Shown here: in pieces, positions 51,992-61,527 of the stretch
Layout of the letters: the number at the start of each line of letters is the position of its first letter
How positions within the stretch are numbered: the stretch's first letter is position 1
Source: Schaalia sp. Marseille-Q2122
GTDB taxonomy: Bacteria; Actinomycetota; Actinomycetes; Actinomycetales; Actinomycetaceae
Assembly (NCBI RefSeq): GCF_903645355.1
Contig: NZ_CAHJXR010000003.1
Span: 1 to 64,000, forward strand
DNA length: 64,000 nt
Reading direction: 5' to 3'
The notes under the pieces: model-generated
The model's database searches: none
The model's input: only the letters and a program-made list of their open reading frames with translations
Told to the model about the DNA's origin: nothing
Position numbers and translations under genes: made by a program

Positions 51992-52747
51992 CTATGAGGA
52001 GGCGGATAGTGCCTCGGCGGGGAAGTCTTGGGGACGGTCGGTGAAGATACCCGTTACGCCCCAAGAGGCCAGCTCGCGGGCCTGTTCGACATCATTGACG
52101 GTCCACACATTGACCTCAAAGCCCAGGTTGCGCAGCTCAGCGACCTCGTCCTTGGTGAGGCCCTCCACGCCGGGGTGAACGGCCTTGCAGCCCAGTTCGA
52201 CGGCTCCGTGGGACCAGTGGGTGCGCTCATCCTCAGGATCAACCAGCCAGCCCAGCGCCACATTCGGACGCAACTCGTGCAGGCGACGCAGCTGGCGGTG
52301 GTCGAAGGAGGACACAATGAAGCGTGATGGATCAGCGACCTTATCAATGGCAACGGCAACGGATTCCACCAGGCGTTCTTGCATCTGCGGCCCGCCCAGG
52401 CAGGGCTTCATTTCGAGGTTGGCACCCATGCGATGCCCGTTGATGAATTCGAGGACGGTTGCTGCCTCAGGGATACGCTCGAAGCGGTACGTGGGAGAGA
52501 ACCAGGCTCCAGCATCAAGCTTACGCAAGTCGGAAAAGCCCAGGTTGTAGTAGCCGCCGCTGCCATTGGTGGTGCGGTCAAGGGTGTCGTCGTGGATGAC
52601 CAGCAGGGTGCCATCTCCCATAATGTCCACGTCGAATTCGATCCAACGCGCTCCGACCTCCATGGCCTTGACAAAAGAGGCCATTGTGTTTTCGGGTGCC
52701 AGGGAGGATGCGCCGCGGTGCGCAATAATGCGGGGAAATTCAGACAT
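51992..52747 (-). CDS. Glycerophosphodiester phosphodiesterase
   Basis: 251 residues. IIAHRGASSLAPENTMASF holds the catalytic His and the substrate Arg/Asn, WIEFDVDIMGDGTLLVIHDDTLDRTT holds the metal Glu/Asp and second His, and VNVWTVND is the usual late strand. It splits glycerophosphodiesters to glycerol 3-phosphate and an alcohol. No signal peptide is present, so it works in the cytoplasm. It is monocistronic. Confidence 0.92.
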   Translation of the reverse strand: MSEFPRIIAHRGASSLAPENTMASFVKAMEVGARWIEFDVDIMGDGTLLVIHDDTLDRTTNGSGGYYNLGFSDLRKLDAGAWFSPTYRFERIPEAATVLEFINGHRMGANLEMKPCLGGPQMQERLVESVAVAIDKVADPSRFIVSSFDHRQLRRLHELRPNVALGWLVDPEDERTHWSHGAVELGCKAVHPGVEGLTKDEVAELRNLGFEVNVWTVNDVEQARELASWGVTGIFTDRPQDFPAEALSASS

Positions 52748-52887
52748 AATGCCTCACTCAGAAAGATAAGATCCCGGCCATTTTACGCTTGACCCTGCGG
52801 GGGTCAGTCGCCCTCGTCGGGGATGGCAGCAAAAGTCTGCCCGCCGCGGGGGCGCATGGGTAAATGTGCGCCGCGCCAAGCCCAGCG

Positions 52888-54210
52888 TCACTCCCAGTCG
52901 GGGGTAACGGGCAAGACCTCGTCATCCTCGGGGGCATCAAACATGGCGGCAAAATCCCCACCCAACGCCGGATACTCTGAGGTGTCCACCCCATCACCGG
53001 GGTCAAGGAGCAGAGCCTCGTCGCGCTTGGTGGGAAGCACGGTCTGCACGTAGGACTCGATGACCTCAGACAGGGGCAGGTCATGCCCGGCCTGCTGGGC
53101 GCGGAACCAGCGGTGGTCTAAGAACTCGTGGAAGACCTGCGCGGGCTCAAGCTTGCGCGCCAATTCCGGCGGGATGGCTTTAATGACGGGTTCGAACACT
53201 TCACGCATCCACTCGTGGGCGGCGATCTCCAGGGGCACATTTGCCCGGTTCGTCATGGCGCGGAAGGTTTCCAGGTCATTGAGCATACGCTGGGCCTGGA
53301 GTTCGCCCACGTCCATGCCGGTCAGGCGCATGAGCTTGCGGTGGTGGTGGCCGGCGTCAACGACCTTGGGTTGGATGAGCAGGCGCGTGCCATCCACGTC
53401 GGAGGTCATGGTCAGCTCGCCCACCTCGAAGCCCAGGTCGTTGAGTCTGCGGATACGTTCGGCCACGCGCCAGCGCTGGTTCGCTTCGATGGATTCCGAT
53501 TCGGTGAGCTCACGCCATAGTTCCTCGTATCGGCTGCGAATACGGTCGCCCACCTCAATGGGGTCTTCCGTTTCGGGGAAGAAGGATCCGGCCTGCAGGT
53601 CCATGAGTTCGCCGATGATATTCGTGCGCGCCAGGTCGACGTCGTATTCGCGTTGGCCGCGTGTGAGGGCGGGGTGGAGTTCACCGGTTTCCGCATCGAC
53701 GAGGTAGGCCGAAAACGCGCCGGCATCGCGGCGGAAGAGAGTATTGGACAAGGACACGTCGCCCCAGTAAAAGCCCAGCAGATGCAGACGGACCAGCAGT
53801 ACCGCGAGGGCGTCAATAAGGCGTTTAGCGGTGTCGGGGGTCATGTACTGGCTGAAGAGTGCGCGGTAAGGCAGGGAAAACTGCAGGTGTTCAGTGACGA
53901 GGACGGCGTTCAATTCTTCGCCGTCGGGGGAGCGTCGTCCCGTGATGACAGCGGTGGGAATGACTGAAGGAGCATCCAGACGGTGGAGGTCGCGAAGGAG
54001 CTCATACTCCTTATGGGCTACAGATTCGCCAATTTCCTTGACGGCAATCACTCGGTCAGAAAGGTTGACAAAACGCACCACGTGGCGGGAAAGGCCGCGT
54101 GGGAGGGCCGCAATAATATCGGTGGGCCACTGGGAAAGGGGGACCTCCCAGGGGAGGTCAAGGAGTGCAGGATCAACTGTTGCCGCAGTAATCTCCATAG
54201 CGTTTGCCAT
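52888..54210 (-). CDS. DUF4032 protein with kinase-like fold
   Basis: 440 residues. The N-terminal 220 residues resemble a kinase fold of the LPS-kinase type: VIAVKEIGESVAHKEYELLRDL carries the Lys and Glu, and LHLLGFYWGDVSLSNTLFRRD carries the catalytic Asp-Asn pair. The C-terminal half matches the actinobacterial DUF4032 region (MRLTGMDVGELQAQRML, EWMREVF). The substrate is unknown. The upstream ugpC gene ends in a terminator, so it probably has its own promoter. A shorter start at 54,198 is possible. Confidence 0.8.
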   Translation of the reverse strand: MANAMEITAATVDPALLDLPWEVPLSQWPTDIIAALPRGLSRHVVRFVNLSDRVIAVKEIGESVAHKEYELLRDLHRLDAPSVIPTAVITGRRSPDGEELNAVLVTEHLQFSLPYRALFSQYMTPDTAKRLIDALAVLLVRLHLLGFYWGDVSLSNTLFRRDAGAFSAYLVDAETGELHPALTRGQREYDVDLARTNIIGELMDLQAGSFFPETEDPIEVGDRIRSRYEELWRELTESESIEANQRWRVAERIRRLNDLGFEVGELTMTSDVDGTRLLIQPKVVDAGHHHRKLMRLTGMDVGELQAQRMLNDLETFRAMTNRANVPLEIAAHEWMREVFEPVIKAIPPELARKLEPAQVFHEFLDHRWFRAQQAGHDLPLSEVIESYVQTVLPTKRDEALLLDPGDGVDTSEYPALGGDFAAMFDAPEDDEVLPVTPDWE

Positions 54211-54262
54211 GCCTTCTATTGTCGCACCCTTTACTTGAATTGCACATGGAGACGAAGAAAAG

Positions 54263-54296
54263 GGGGGTGCCCCGTCCGTGTGGACGGGGCACCCCC
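54263..54296 (-). terminator. Rho-independent terminator after ugpC
   Basis: A perfect 15-bp stem (54,263-54,277 with 54,282-54,296) with GTGT loop; read on the minus strand it is followed by CTTTTCTTC. Confidence 0.85.
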
Positions 54297-54331
54297 GGGG
54301 TCTCTCAAGCGATCAGCTCAAGGTCAGCAAC

Positions 54332-55456
54332 TCACTCGGGAAGGCGCATGCCGGTCGAGGCCGAGAAGTTGTGCTGCTGGCCGGGCAGGATGCGGGTGTG
54401 GATGATGCCGCCGCGAGCCGGAGCAGTACGAGGAGGAACACGAACGATCAGCTGACCGCCCTTGCCTTCCTCACCCGAGCCCAGGGCTTCACCGTGGCCG
54501 CCTGCCAGGTGACCGTAGATGAAGGCGTCCGAACCCAGTTCTTCCACGAAGTCCACTTCGATCGGAATGGTGTTTTCACCTTCGGGAACAACCTCAAGGC
54601 CTTCAGGACGGAAGCCGATGGTGATCTGTCCGCCGTCCTCAGGAACCAACGCTGACACGGTCGCTGCCGACAGGGGCACGCGAGCGGGGCCGAGCTTGGC
54701 GACATTACCCTCAACGTCGAACTTGCCCAGGTTCATGGCGGGGGAGCCAATGAAGCCTGCGACGAAGTCGTTGGCGGGAGTGTCGTACATTTCCTGCGGG
54801 GTGCCGACCTGCTGGAGCAGGCCGTCCTTGAGCACGGCAATACGGTCGCCCATGGTCAGAGCTTCAGTCTGGTCGTGGGTGACGTACACGGTGGTGACGC
54901 CGAGTTCGCGCTGCAGGGAGGCAATCTGAGTACGGGTCTGGACACGCAGCTTGGCGTCCAGGTTGGACAGGGGCTCGTCCATGAGGAACACCTGGGGCTT
55001 ACGCACGATGGCGCGACCCATAGCCACACGCTGGCGCTGACCGCCGGAGAGCGCCTTGGGCTTGCGATCCAGGTAGGGTTCGAGGTCAAGGATGCGGGCA
55101 GCTTCGTCGACGCGCTTCTTGATCTCTTCCTTGGGGGTGCCGGCGATCTTCAGAGCGAAGCCCATGTTTTCGCGCACGGTCATGTGCGGGTACAGGGCGT
55201 AGTTCTGGAAGACCATGGCGATGTCACGGTTCTTGGGCTGGACGTCGGTCACATCGCGGTCGCCAATGAAGATTTGACCAGCGTTGACGTCTTCGAGGCC
55301 TGCGAGCATTCGCAGGGAGGTGGACTTGCCGCAACCCGAGGGGCCCACGAGGACCAGGAATTCGCCGTCGGCGATTTCAAGGTCGAGGCCATCAACGGCG
55401 GGCTTGTCTGCACCGGGGTAGATGCGGGTTGCCTTCTTGAAGGACACGGTTGCCAT
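54332..55456 (-). CDS. ugpC: Sugar/glycerol-3-phosphate ABC transporter ATPase (MalK/UgpC family)
   Basis: 374 residues. [19 protein letters not shown] (Walker A), [14 protein letters not shown] (Q loop), [16 protein letters not shown] (signature) and [16 protein letters not shown] (Walker B) make the ATPase; residues from 240 form the MOP-like regulatory domain of MalK ([12 protein letters not shown]). Stand-alone ATPases of this type (UgpC/MsmK) usually power several carbohydrate importers, which agrees with the lack of permease genes here. GGAGGG lies ten bases before the ATG at 55,456. Confidence 0.93.
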   Translation of the reverse strand: MATVSFKKATRIYPGADKPAVDGLDLEIADGEFLVLVGPSGCGKSTSLRMLAGLEDVNAGQIFIGDRDVTDVQPKNRDIAMVFQNYALYPHMTVRENMGFALKIAGTPKEEIKKRVDEAARILDLEPYLDRKPKALSGGQRQRVAMGRAIVRKPQVFLMDEPLSNLDAKLRVQTRTQIASLQRELGVTTVYVTHDQTEALTMGDRIAVLKDGLLQQVGTPQEMYDTPANDFVAGFIGSPAMNLGKFDVEGNVAKLGPARVPLSAATVSALVPEDGGQITIGFRPEGLEVVPEGENTIPIEVDFVEELGSDAFIYGHLAGGHGEALGSGEEGKGGQLIVRVPPRTAPARGGIIHTRILPGQQHNFSASTGMRLPE

Positions 55457-55788
55457 TATTTAATTCCCTCCACCGGCAGGTACGTGCCGGACGATCCGTA
55501 GTAGAGATGTCACCTTGGCGTCTTCACCAGGGCGGCCGCAGCACTCATCCGACCTCCATCTTCGAAGATTGGATGCGAACCTCAACGAGAATCAAACTAG
55601 CATGTGCGGGCCGTCTTATCTAGGTGAATGAGAGAAAATGGACAGCGACTTTTGTCTGACAAATCGCGCTTTTCAGAGCATATTTGTCTGACGAGTACGG
55701 GTGGGATGAGGCGAGCCACCACAAAGGATCCCGAGGCACTGCCACGCTACGGCCACACAGTGCCTCCTCTCCCGCTAGGGTTGTCGGT
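55457..55788. other. Divergent intergenic region of ugpC and the Ser/Thr kinase
   Basis: 332 bases. TTTGTCTGAC occurs twice, at 55,651 and 55,683; the first is part of a TTTGTC-T-GACAAA dyad, a possible operator. The kinase frame is open back to 55,684. No RNA gene or other ORF is convincing. Confidence 0.45.
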
Positions 55789-57654
55789 GTGGAAACAGGG
55801 CAATGGCTAGGTGGATATCGCCTGATTGAACGCCTCGGTATCGGCGGAGCTGGAACAGTCTGGCTCGCTGAAGATGAGGGCGGAATGCGCGTTGCCCTCA
55901 AACTCCTCCACCCCGCCCTCGCCCACAGTGAACAGGCACGCAAGCGTCTGATCCGTGAGACACAAACCGTCAACGCGGTCCGCAGCGATGGGGTTGCCCA
56001 CGTCCTCGACGTCGAAGTTGACGACGCCCAACCCTTCATCGTCTCAGAATTTGTCGAGGGCCCAACCCTGTCCTCCCTCCTCCGTCACGGCGCCCTCCCC
56101 TTCGATCAGGTCATCGAAGTGGCCCACACCCTGCACGCCACCCTCAGCGCCGTCCACGCCGCCGGAATCGTCCACCGCGACGTCAAACCAGGCAATGTCA
56201 TTATGAGCCCGCGCGGGCCCGTCCTCATCGACTTCGGAATCGCCCAGAGCAGCGACGATGACCCCCTGACGGTCACCGGTTTCGTATCGGGCACCGCTGG
56301 TTACGCCTCCCCAGAACTCCTGCGCGGCCAGGGCGCCAGTGAAGAAAGCGACTGGTGGGCGTGGGCCGCGACTCTCCTGACAGCAGCCACCGGCCGACCG
56401 CCCTTTGGTGGGGGCGCGCAAGAGGCCGTCATGCGTCGCGTCCTCGAAGGAGACCCCGACGTGTTGGGCCTGCCCGCCGACCTGGCAAGCATCTTTACCG
56501 CCGCCTTCGTCGCTGACCCGAGCGTGCGCTCCACCCCCGAAGAGGTGATGTGGAGCCTCACCCACCGCGAGCAATTCGTCCCCCCGCCCACGCCGCAGGA
56601 TCCTCACGCTGAGGGCCAGACCTCCCCTGACGAGGCCACCGCCGTCCTACCCGCGCACGCACCGCATCCTCAGCCCGGGGGCGCCTCGTCAGACGAGGCC
56701 ACCGCCGTCCTTCCCCAGGCGAGCACACACACCACCCCCGAGGACGCCACCACGATCCTCCCCGCCTACGACCCGCCCATCAACCGGCCACCGGCACCCA
56801 GCCTCGCGCAAACCTCCATCCTCCCCACCACGCAGGCCACCCACTACGCGGCGCACCCTCTCCAGGCACCCCCTCTCCAGGCGCCACCAGCCCCCGGATA
56901 CAACTACGCCCCACCCCAGTCGACCCTCTCGCACGACCCCGGAGGCGGGAACCTCGTCAATGAGGGCTACCCCGCGTACTTGCCCGAGGCACACGGCCCC
57001 ACATGGGCGCCCATCGACACCGAAAGTCCCGCCCTCAGCACACGCGCCCGACCCACGCCCCTTGTGGGACTGGCCCTCATGCTCACCATCGCCATGCTGC
57101 CCATCCTGCTCGGCACGAATGGCACCATCGCCATGGGCATCATCCTCCTCGCCCTCGCCCTGCCCGGAGCCATCCGCAAAACCCTGTTCAAACGCAGCGC
57201 ACTCTACGGGGCGCCCCGACGCTCCGACTACTGGATCGTCGCCCTCCAATCCCCACTCCTCCTGCTCTGGAGCGCCCTCACCCTCGCCGTCGGCGCCGCA
57301 TTTGGCGTCGGCATGAGCATCCTCATCTGGTGGCTCGCCCACCCCTACCTCCAACAGATCGCCGTCGTGGACGCCTGGCTGCCCCTCACACTGCTGCAAA
57401 GCAGCCAGCCGCTGGCCATCTTCACCATGACAGACTCCCAGCCAGTGGTCCTCACCCTCTACGGCCTCAGCGCCCTCGTCACCCTGGCCACATGGGCCAT
57501 GCCCACAGGTGACTCCCTACGCGAAGGAATCTCCACCATCGCTCGCGCCGCACTGCCTCCCACCTGGGCGCGCGTCATCTTCGTCCTCATGCTGCTCAGC
57601 GTCATCGGCGCCACCTGGAGCGTCACCACCGCAGCCACCGCGCCATGGGGATAA
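55789..57654 (+). CDS. Membrane Ser/Thr protein kinase with ATAVLP-repeat linker
   Basis: 621 residues from a GTG at 55,789; an upstream TTG at 55,684 would add 35 residues. Residues 1-265 are a Hanks kinase: LGIGGAGTVW glycine loop, VALKLL lysine, HRDVKPGNV catalytic loop, DFGIA metal site and GTAGYASPE. The linker (about 270-440) is Pro/Thr-rich and contains three repeats, PDEATAVLP, SDEATAVLP and PEDATTILP. From about 450 there are four or five membrane segments and no PASTA domain, unlike PknB. So the kinase is at the N-terminus in the cytoplasm and the sensor, if any, is the membrane part. Confidence 0.85.
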   Translation: METGQWLGGYRLIERLGIGGAGTVWLAEDEGGMRVALKLLHPALAHSEQARKRLIRETQTVNAVRSDGVAHVLDVEVDDAQPFIVSEFVEGPTLSSLLRHGALPFDQVIEVAHTLHATLSAVHAAGIVHRDVKPGNVIMSPRGPVLIDFGIAQSSDDDPLTVTGFVSGTAGYASPELLRGQGASEESDWWAWAATLLTAATGRPPFGGGAQEAVMRRVLEGDPDVLGLPADLASIFTAAFVADPSVRSTPEEVMWSLTHREQFVPPPTPQDPHAEGQTSPDEATAVLPAHAPHPQPGGASSDEATAVLPQASTHTTPEDATTILPAYDPPINRPPAPSLAQTSILPTTQATHYAAHPLQAPPLQAPPAPGYNYAPPQSTLSHDPGGGNLVNEGYPAYLPEAHGPTWAPIDTESPALSTRARPTPLVGLALMLTIAMLPILLGTNGTIAMGIILLALALPGAIRKTLFKRSALYGAPRRSDYWIVALQSPLLLLWSALTLAVGAAFGVGMSILIWWLAHPYLQQIAVVDAWLPLTLLQSSQPLAIFTMTDSQPVVLTLYGLSALVTLATWAMPTGDSLREGISTIARAALPPTWARVIFVLMLLSVIGATWSVTTAATAPWG

Positions 57655-57784
57655 ACCCACCCGTAGTCGACGCGCACACACCCCGGCCACAGGGGCGAGC
57701 AAGCGCAGCGTGCATCACATAACACGCGCTGGCCCAGAGCAATTCGCTAGTGTGTTCCAGTAACTTATTTCTGGAAGGATCTTC

Positions 57785-58609
57785 ATGTCTCAGAAGCCCA
57801 CCGGCACAAACGCCGTTCGCGCCAAGGCTCAGCAGATGCGACAGGAGCAAGAACGCGCCGACAAGAGGATGCGAGCCATCATTATCGGCTCCGTTTCCGC
57901 CATCGTCCTCGCCATCGTTGCCGTCGTCGCCGTGGTCGTCACCCAGCAGGTCAAGGCAGACGCAGAGATCAACAATGTTGACCCCAAGGCTGTCCTGGGA
58001 GCCTACGCTGACGGATCACCTATCGTGCTGTCCCCTGCGGGCATTGGCGAGGCCGACCCCTCCCTGCCGATCCTTACCGACTACTTCGACTACTCCTGCC
58101 ACGTGTGCGCAGACGCTGAAGTTGGCTTCGGAGAAGAACTCGTCGCAGACGCCAAGGAAGGCAAGTACAACATCGTCTTCCAGCCGGTCAACACCGTCGA
58201 AGCACCCTACCAGTACGCTGCGACCACGGCCTCGCTGATCGTCGCGAAGGAATCCCCCGAACACTGGACGGCCCTCCACCACGCGCTCATGGCCTACTTC
58301 GCCGAGCAGTACAACGCCGGTCAGGGCACCGTCGTGCGTGACCTGGACAAGTCTGCTGCGCAGGTGCGTGAAATCGCTCTGAGCGTGGGCGTGCCCGAGT
58401 CCCTCGTGTCGACCTTCCCGAAGAACATCGCCGAGGAATACCTGACCGCCAGCACGAACGCCTGGCAGGCCGCGACCTTCGAAGGCCGCGACCCCAACAG
58501 CTTTGGCACCCCTGAATTCATCGCCAACGGCAAGAAGAAGGTTGACTTGACCTCCTTCGACCCCGCGCAGATGCTGCCCACCTTCCGTGAAGGCCTGGGT
58601 GTGAAGTGA
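57785..58609 (+). CDS. Membrane-anchored DsbA-like thioredoxin-fold protein, CHVC type
   Basis: 274 residues. A basic N-terminus and one membrane helix (about 30-53) are followed by a DsbA-type domain outside the cell. The active site is YFDYSCHVCADAE, a CxxC after the strand TDYFDYS. Members form or reshuffle disulfides in secreted proteins. GGAAGGA lies before the ATG at 57,785. A paralogue follows at 58,855, with which it shares AIGEADPxLPxLxxYFDYSC-type blocks throughout. Confidence 0.87.
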   Translation: MSQKPTGTNAVRAKAQQMRQEQERADKRMRAIIIGSVSAIVLAIVAVVAVVVTQQVKADAEINNVDPKAVLGAYADGSPIVLSPAGIGEADPSLPILTDYFDYSCHVCADAEVGFGEELVADAKEGKYNIVFQPVNTVEAPYQYAATTASLIVAKESPEHWTALHHALMAYFAEQYNAGQGTVVRDLDKSAAQVREIALSVGVPESLVSTFPKNIAEEYLTASTNAWQAATFEGRDPNSFGTPEFIANGKKKVDLTSFDPAQMLPTFREGLGVK

Positions 58610-58657
58610 AGACGTTGAGCCTTTCCTCCTTGGCATAGCTGACGAGGGAGCCCGCAG

Positions 58658-58688
58658 GCGGGGCAGGGTGGGGAACACCCTGCCCCGC
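58658..58688 (+). terminator. Rho-independent terminator between the two DsbA-like genes
   Basis: A perfect 13-bp stem (58,658-58,670 with 58,676-58,688), GGGAA loop, followed by TTTGTTT. The two paralogues are therefore separate units. Confidence 0.85.
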
Positions 58689-58854
58689 TTTGTTTATGCG
58701 CTCCACCTCGGAACCTGGCTTGTCAGTTGGGCGTGCTGAGGCAGAAGTTGGCAGGGCTGCCAGGGCTGTCGGTGCTGCCAGGGCTGCCAGAGCGATAGGG
58801 CGGAAAGGTGGATCGGACTAGTGCAAAGGGGGTGCGGAGGAGTAGCTTCGTCAT

Positions 58855-59685
58855 ATGTCAAAGAAAACCGCATCACCAACGAGTGCGGCCTCTGCCGCTA
58901 CCCGCGAGAAAGCAGCGCAGCTTCGCGCCGCCCAAGAACGCGCAGATAAAAAAGTGCGCACCTACATTATCGGCTCCGTCCTTGGCATTGTGGTGGCCGT
59001 GATCGCGGTCGTCGCCTACGTCATTAGTCAGCAGGTGCAGGCCCAGAACGAAGCAGCCAATGTCGACCCCGCTGCCGCCCTCGGCATCTACGCTGATGGC
59101 CGACCCATCGTCGTATCCCCCACGGGCATCGGCGAGGCCGACCCTGCACTACCGACCCTCAGCGAGTACTTCGACTACTCCTGCGGAGCCTGCGCCCAGG
59201 CAGAAACCCTTTTCGGGGAGCAGATCGCGCAAGGCATTAAGGATGGCAAATACAACGTCGCCTACCAGCCCGTCAGCGGACACGCGCTCTACCAGCTCCC
59301 AGCGGTCAGCGCCTCCCTCGTCGTCGCCCAAAAAGCTCCCGATCAGTGGCTGGACTTCCACCACGCCCTCATGGCATTCTTCGTCGACCAGACGGCCAAA
59401 GGGGAAGGGCGCATCGTCGGCGACCTCGACAAATCAGCAGAACAGGTCCGTGAACTCGCCCGAGGCGTCGGCGTCCCCGAAGACGTTGTCGCCACCTTCC
59501 CAGTCAACGCCGCCGAAGAATACCTCACCAAGGCGGGCGAGACGTGGAAAGCGACCACGGTTGAGGGCCGTGAGGGCTTCTTCACCCCAGAGTTTGTCGC
59601 CAATGGCAAGAAGAAGATCGAACTGTCCAGCTGGGACCCCGATGCCGTCATCGCCACCATCCACAAGGAACTTGGCGTGAAATAG
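58855..59685 (+). CDS. Membrane-anchored DsbA-like thioredoxin-fold protein, CGAC type
   Basis: 276 residues, same plan as the gene before it: basic N-terminus, helix (about 36-58), DsbA-like domain. The active site is YFDYSCGACAQAE, so the dipeptide between cysteines is GA instead of HV, which should change the redox potential. It ends ELGVK like its paralogue (GLGVK). The two probably arose by tandem duplication and may act on different substrates or redox states. Confidence 0.87.
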   Translation: MSKKTASPTSAASAATREKAAQLRAAQERADKKVRTYIIGSVLGIVVAVIAVVAYVISQQVQAQNEAANVDPAAALGIYADGRPIVVSPTGIGEADPALPTLSEYFDYSCGACAQAETLFGEQIAQGIKDGKYNVAYQPVSGHALYQLPAVSASLVVAQKAPDQWLDFHHALMAFFVDQTAKGEGRIVGDLDKSAEQVRELARGVGVPEDVVATFPVNAAEEYLTKAGETWKATTVEGREGFFTPEFVANGKKKIELSSWDPDAVIATIHKELGVK

Positions 59686-59718
59686 GCATTGCGGCGCAGG
59701 TCATGGCCTCACACAACA

Positions 59719-59759
59719 CAAGGCGGGTGGGAGAAGCGTTGCTTCTCCCACCCGCCTTG
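59719..59759. terminator. Bidirectional hairpin between DsbA-like and DUF5067 genes
   Basis: A perfect 19-bp stem (59,719-59,737 with 59,741-59,759), GTT loop; the genes on both sides converge on it. Confidence 0.8.
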
Positions 59760-59805
59760 GTGTGACAGCAGCATGAAAGCTACGAAGGTGACACCTGAGC
59801 GCTCA

Positions 59806-61119
59806 TCAATTGAGGGGGAATTCCTTCGTGACCATGCCTTCGGTGAAGAGGCCTTCAGCCTCAATGAGCACAGGTGCTGAGGGATCCCTCAGGACAAAGC
59901 CCGTCACGAAGGTGTGGGTGGCGCCAGGCTTGAGCTCCAAGAAGACATCCTTGTAGTCAAAGCCCTCAGGCACTTCCTGGGAGTAGACAGCGGTCTTGAG
60001 CTGAATACCGTTCTGGAAGGCTTTGATCTGGACGTCGAACATGTTGTATTCCCCGTCCTTACGCTGATTGGTCAGCTCGTAGGTCAGGGCAGCAGTGGCG
60101 TTGCCCTCGTAATCGTTGACCGACTTCGACATGGAGAGCAGCTTGATGTGGTAGTTACCCTCGTCAATGTCGCCTTCAGCCTCGGCAACCATGCCACTGC
60201 CACCATCGGGTGCAGTGACAGGAGCGTCACCCTCAGGAGCAAGCTCAGTCGTGGGAGCCTCGTTGGCTTGCTGCTCAATCTGCTGCTGAAGCTTCTCAAG
60301 GTCGTTCCCGAACTCAGTGAGGGCCCTAGCGTAAAGGGCTTGCAGAGCAAAGGTGAGAATGAGTGCCAGTACGGAAATGATGGTGGCGGCAATCGCAATA
60401 CCGCGGCCGCGCGTCGCTCCCTGAGGGCCGCTCTTCACAATCGCAATAATGCCCATGACCAGAGCCGGAATCGCCAGCAGGTAGCTGAGCAGGTTGATGA
60501 AGGGAATCCAGCTCAGCAGGATGGCGATAACGGCCATCACGAGGGCGGTAATGCCAAGCGCCGACAGCGGCTTGGTAGCGCCCGCAGGGGCAACGCCATA
60601 AGCGGCCTGCGGGGCGCCATAGGGAGCGGCCTGCGGAGCGCCATAGGGAGCAGCCTGAGGCGTAGCGTAAGGGCCAGCTTGGGGAGCGCCATAAGGAGCA
60701 GCCTGCGGGGCACCGTAGGGCGTGGGCTGGGGTTGCTCGGAGAACTGAGCGGAAGCAACGGCCTCAGGTGCACCATAGGGCTGATCCTGAGGAACGCCGT
60801 AGGGAGCTTCAGTGGGGGCCGGAGCCTCGGGCATTGCCGGAGCGACCGGTTCTTCGGAAGCGTAGGGGGTGGCGGGCTGCGCCGGTTCCTCAGAAGCCGT
60901 GGCGAAGGGGCCGGACGCATAGGGAGCGGCGTAAGGCTGAGTGAGAGGAGCCTCCGGAGCCTGATCGGAGGGAGCTACGAAGGGGTCCTGGTGAACTACC
61001 GGCTCGGCTGCTGACTCTGCCTCCGTGGGCATCTCAGGCTGAGGCTGTTCGGGAACCGGGGGAAACTCCTGATCTGAAGGAGTTTCATCAGGGCGGGGCT
61101 GGCCGTCAGGGAAAGACAT
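59806..61119 (-). CDS. DUF4190/DUF5067 membrane protein with Pro-rich repeats
   Basis: 437 residues. Residues 1-185 are Pro/Glu/Ala-rich and end in YGAPQAAP repeats. Residues about 190-265 form two membrane hairpin segments of DUF4190 type (ALGITALVMAVIAILLSWI, IAIAATIISVLALILTF). From about 315 to the end is a DUF5067-like extracellular beta domain (YHIKLLSMSKSVNDYEGN, LTYELTNQRKDGEYNMFDVQ). Such proteins are common in Actinomyces and Bifidobacterium surfaces; function is unknown. It is monocistronic. Confidence 0.8.
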   Translation of the reverse strand: MSFPDGQPRPDETPSDQEFPPVPEQPQPEMPTEAESAAEPVVHQDPFVAPSDQAPEAPLTQPYAAPYASGPFATASEEPAQPATPYASEEPVAPAMPEAPAPTEAPYGVPQDQPYGAPEAVASAQFSEQPQPTPYGAPQAAPYGAPQAGPYATPQAAPYGAPQAAPYGAPQAAYGVAPAGATKPLSALGITALVMAVIAILLSWIPFINLLSYLLAIPALVMGIIAIVKSGPQGATRGRGIAIAATIISVLALILTFALQALYARALTEFGNDLEKLQQQIEQQANEAPTTELAPEGDAPVTAPDGGSGMVAEAEGDIDEGNYHIKLLSMSKSVNDYEGNATAALTYELTNQRKDGEYNMFDVQIKAFQNGIQLKTAVYSQEVPEGFDYKDVFLELKPGATHTFVTGFVLRDPSAPVLIEAEGLFTEGMVTKEFPLN

Positions 61120-61454
61120 GAGGTCTCCTGCAATCTGCGAATAATTTCTTCGACACGCTGAAAAACAGCGAGGTCTTATCTGAACGTAGCATGGGAGACC
61201 CGTATCCCGGGAGTGAAAGACAGGGAGAAAAGGCCGCTGTGCTGTGATCTCTGACAGGCGAGGAAGGGCCTCAGCCCCCCAAAGCCTGTGATAGAGGCTG
61301 AGTTACGCGAGGTGACAAGAGCGCCCGTGAAAATCTGTGCACACCCCCGAGAGCTTCTGTGCAAGCGCATATCGGCACTGCAACAGCCTGGCACTACGGG
61401 AGAAGGGGGCAAACGGAGCCCCAAAAGAACTGAAGGTCTTGGGACGATGGGCGG
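61120..61454. other. Intergenic region between the DUF5067 gene and tRNA-Thr
   Basis: 335 bases. It should contain the promoter of the DUF5067 gene and the 3' flank of the tRNA. No gene, repeat or terminator is clear. Confidence 0.4.
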
Positions 61455-61527
61455 AGCCACCTGCGGGACTCGAACCCGCGACCGTCCGCTTACAAGGCGG
61501 GTGCTCTACCAACTGAGCTAAGGTGGC
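61455..61527 (-). tRNA. tRNA-Thr (anticodon UGU)
   Basis: A 73-base cloverleaf on the minus strand: acceptor GCCACCT / AGGTGGC, D arm GCTC-GAGC, anticodon loop CTTGTAA (anticodon TGT) and T arm GCGGGTTCGAGTCCCGC. The bottom pair of the anticodon stem is C-A. The CCA end is not encoded (CCG follows the discriminator). Confidence 0.93.
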
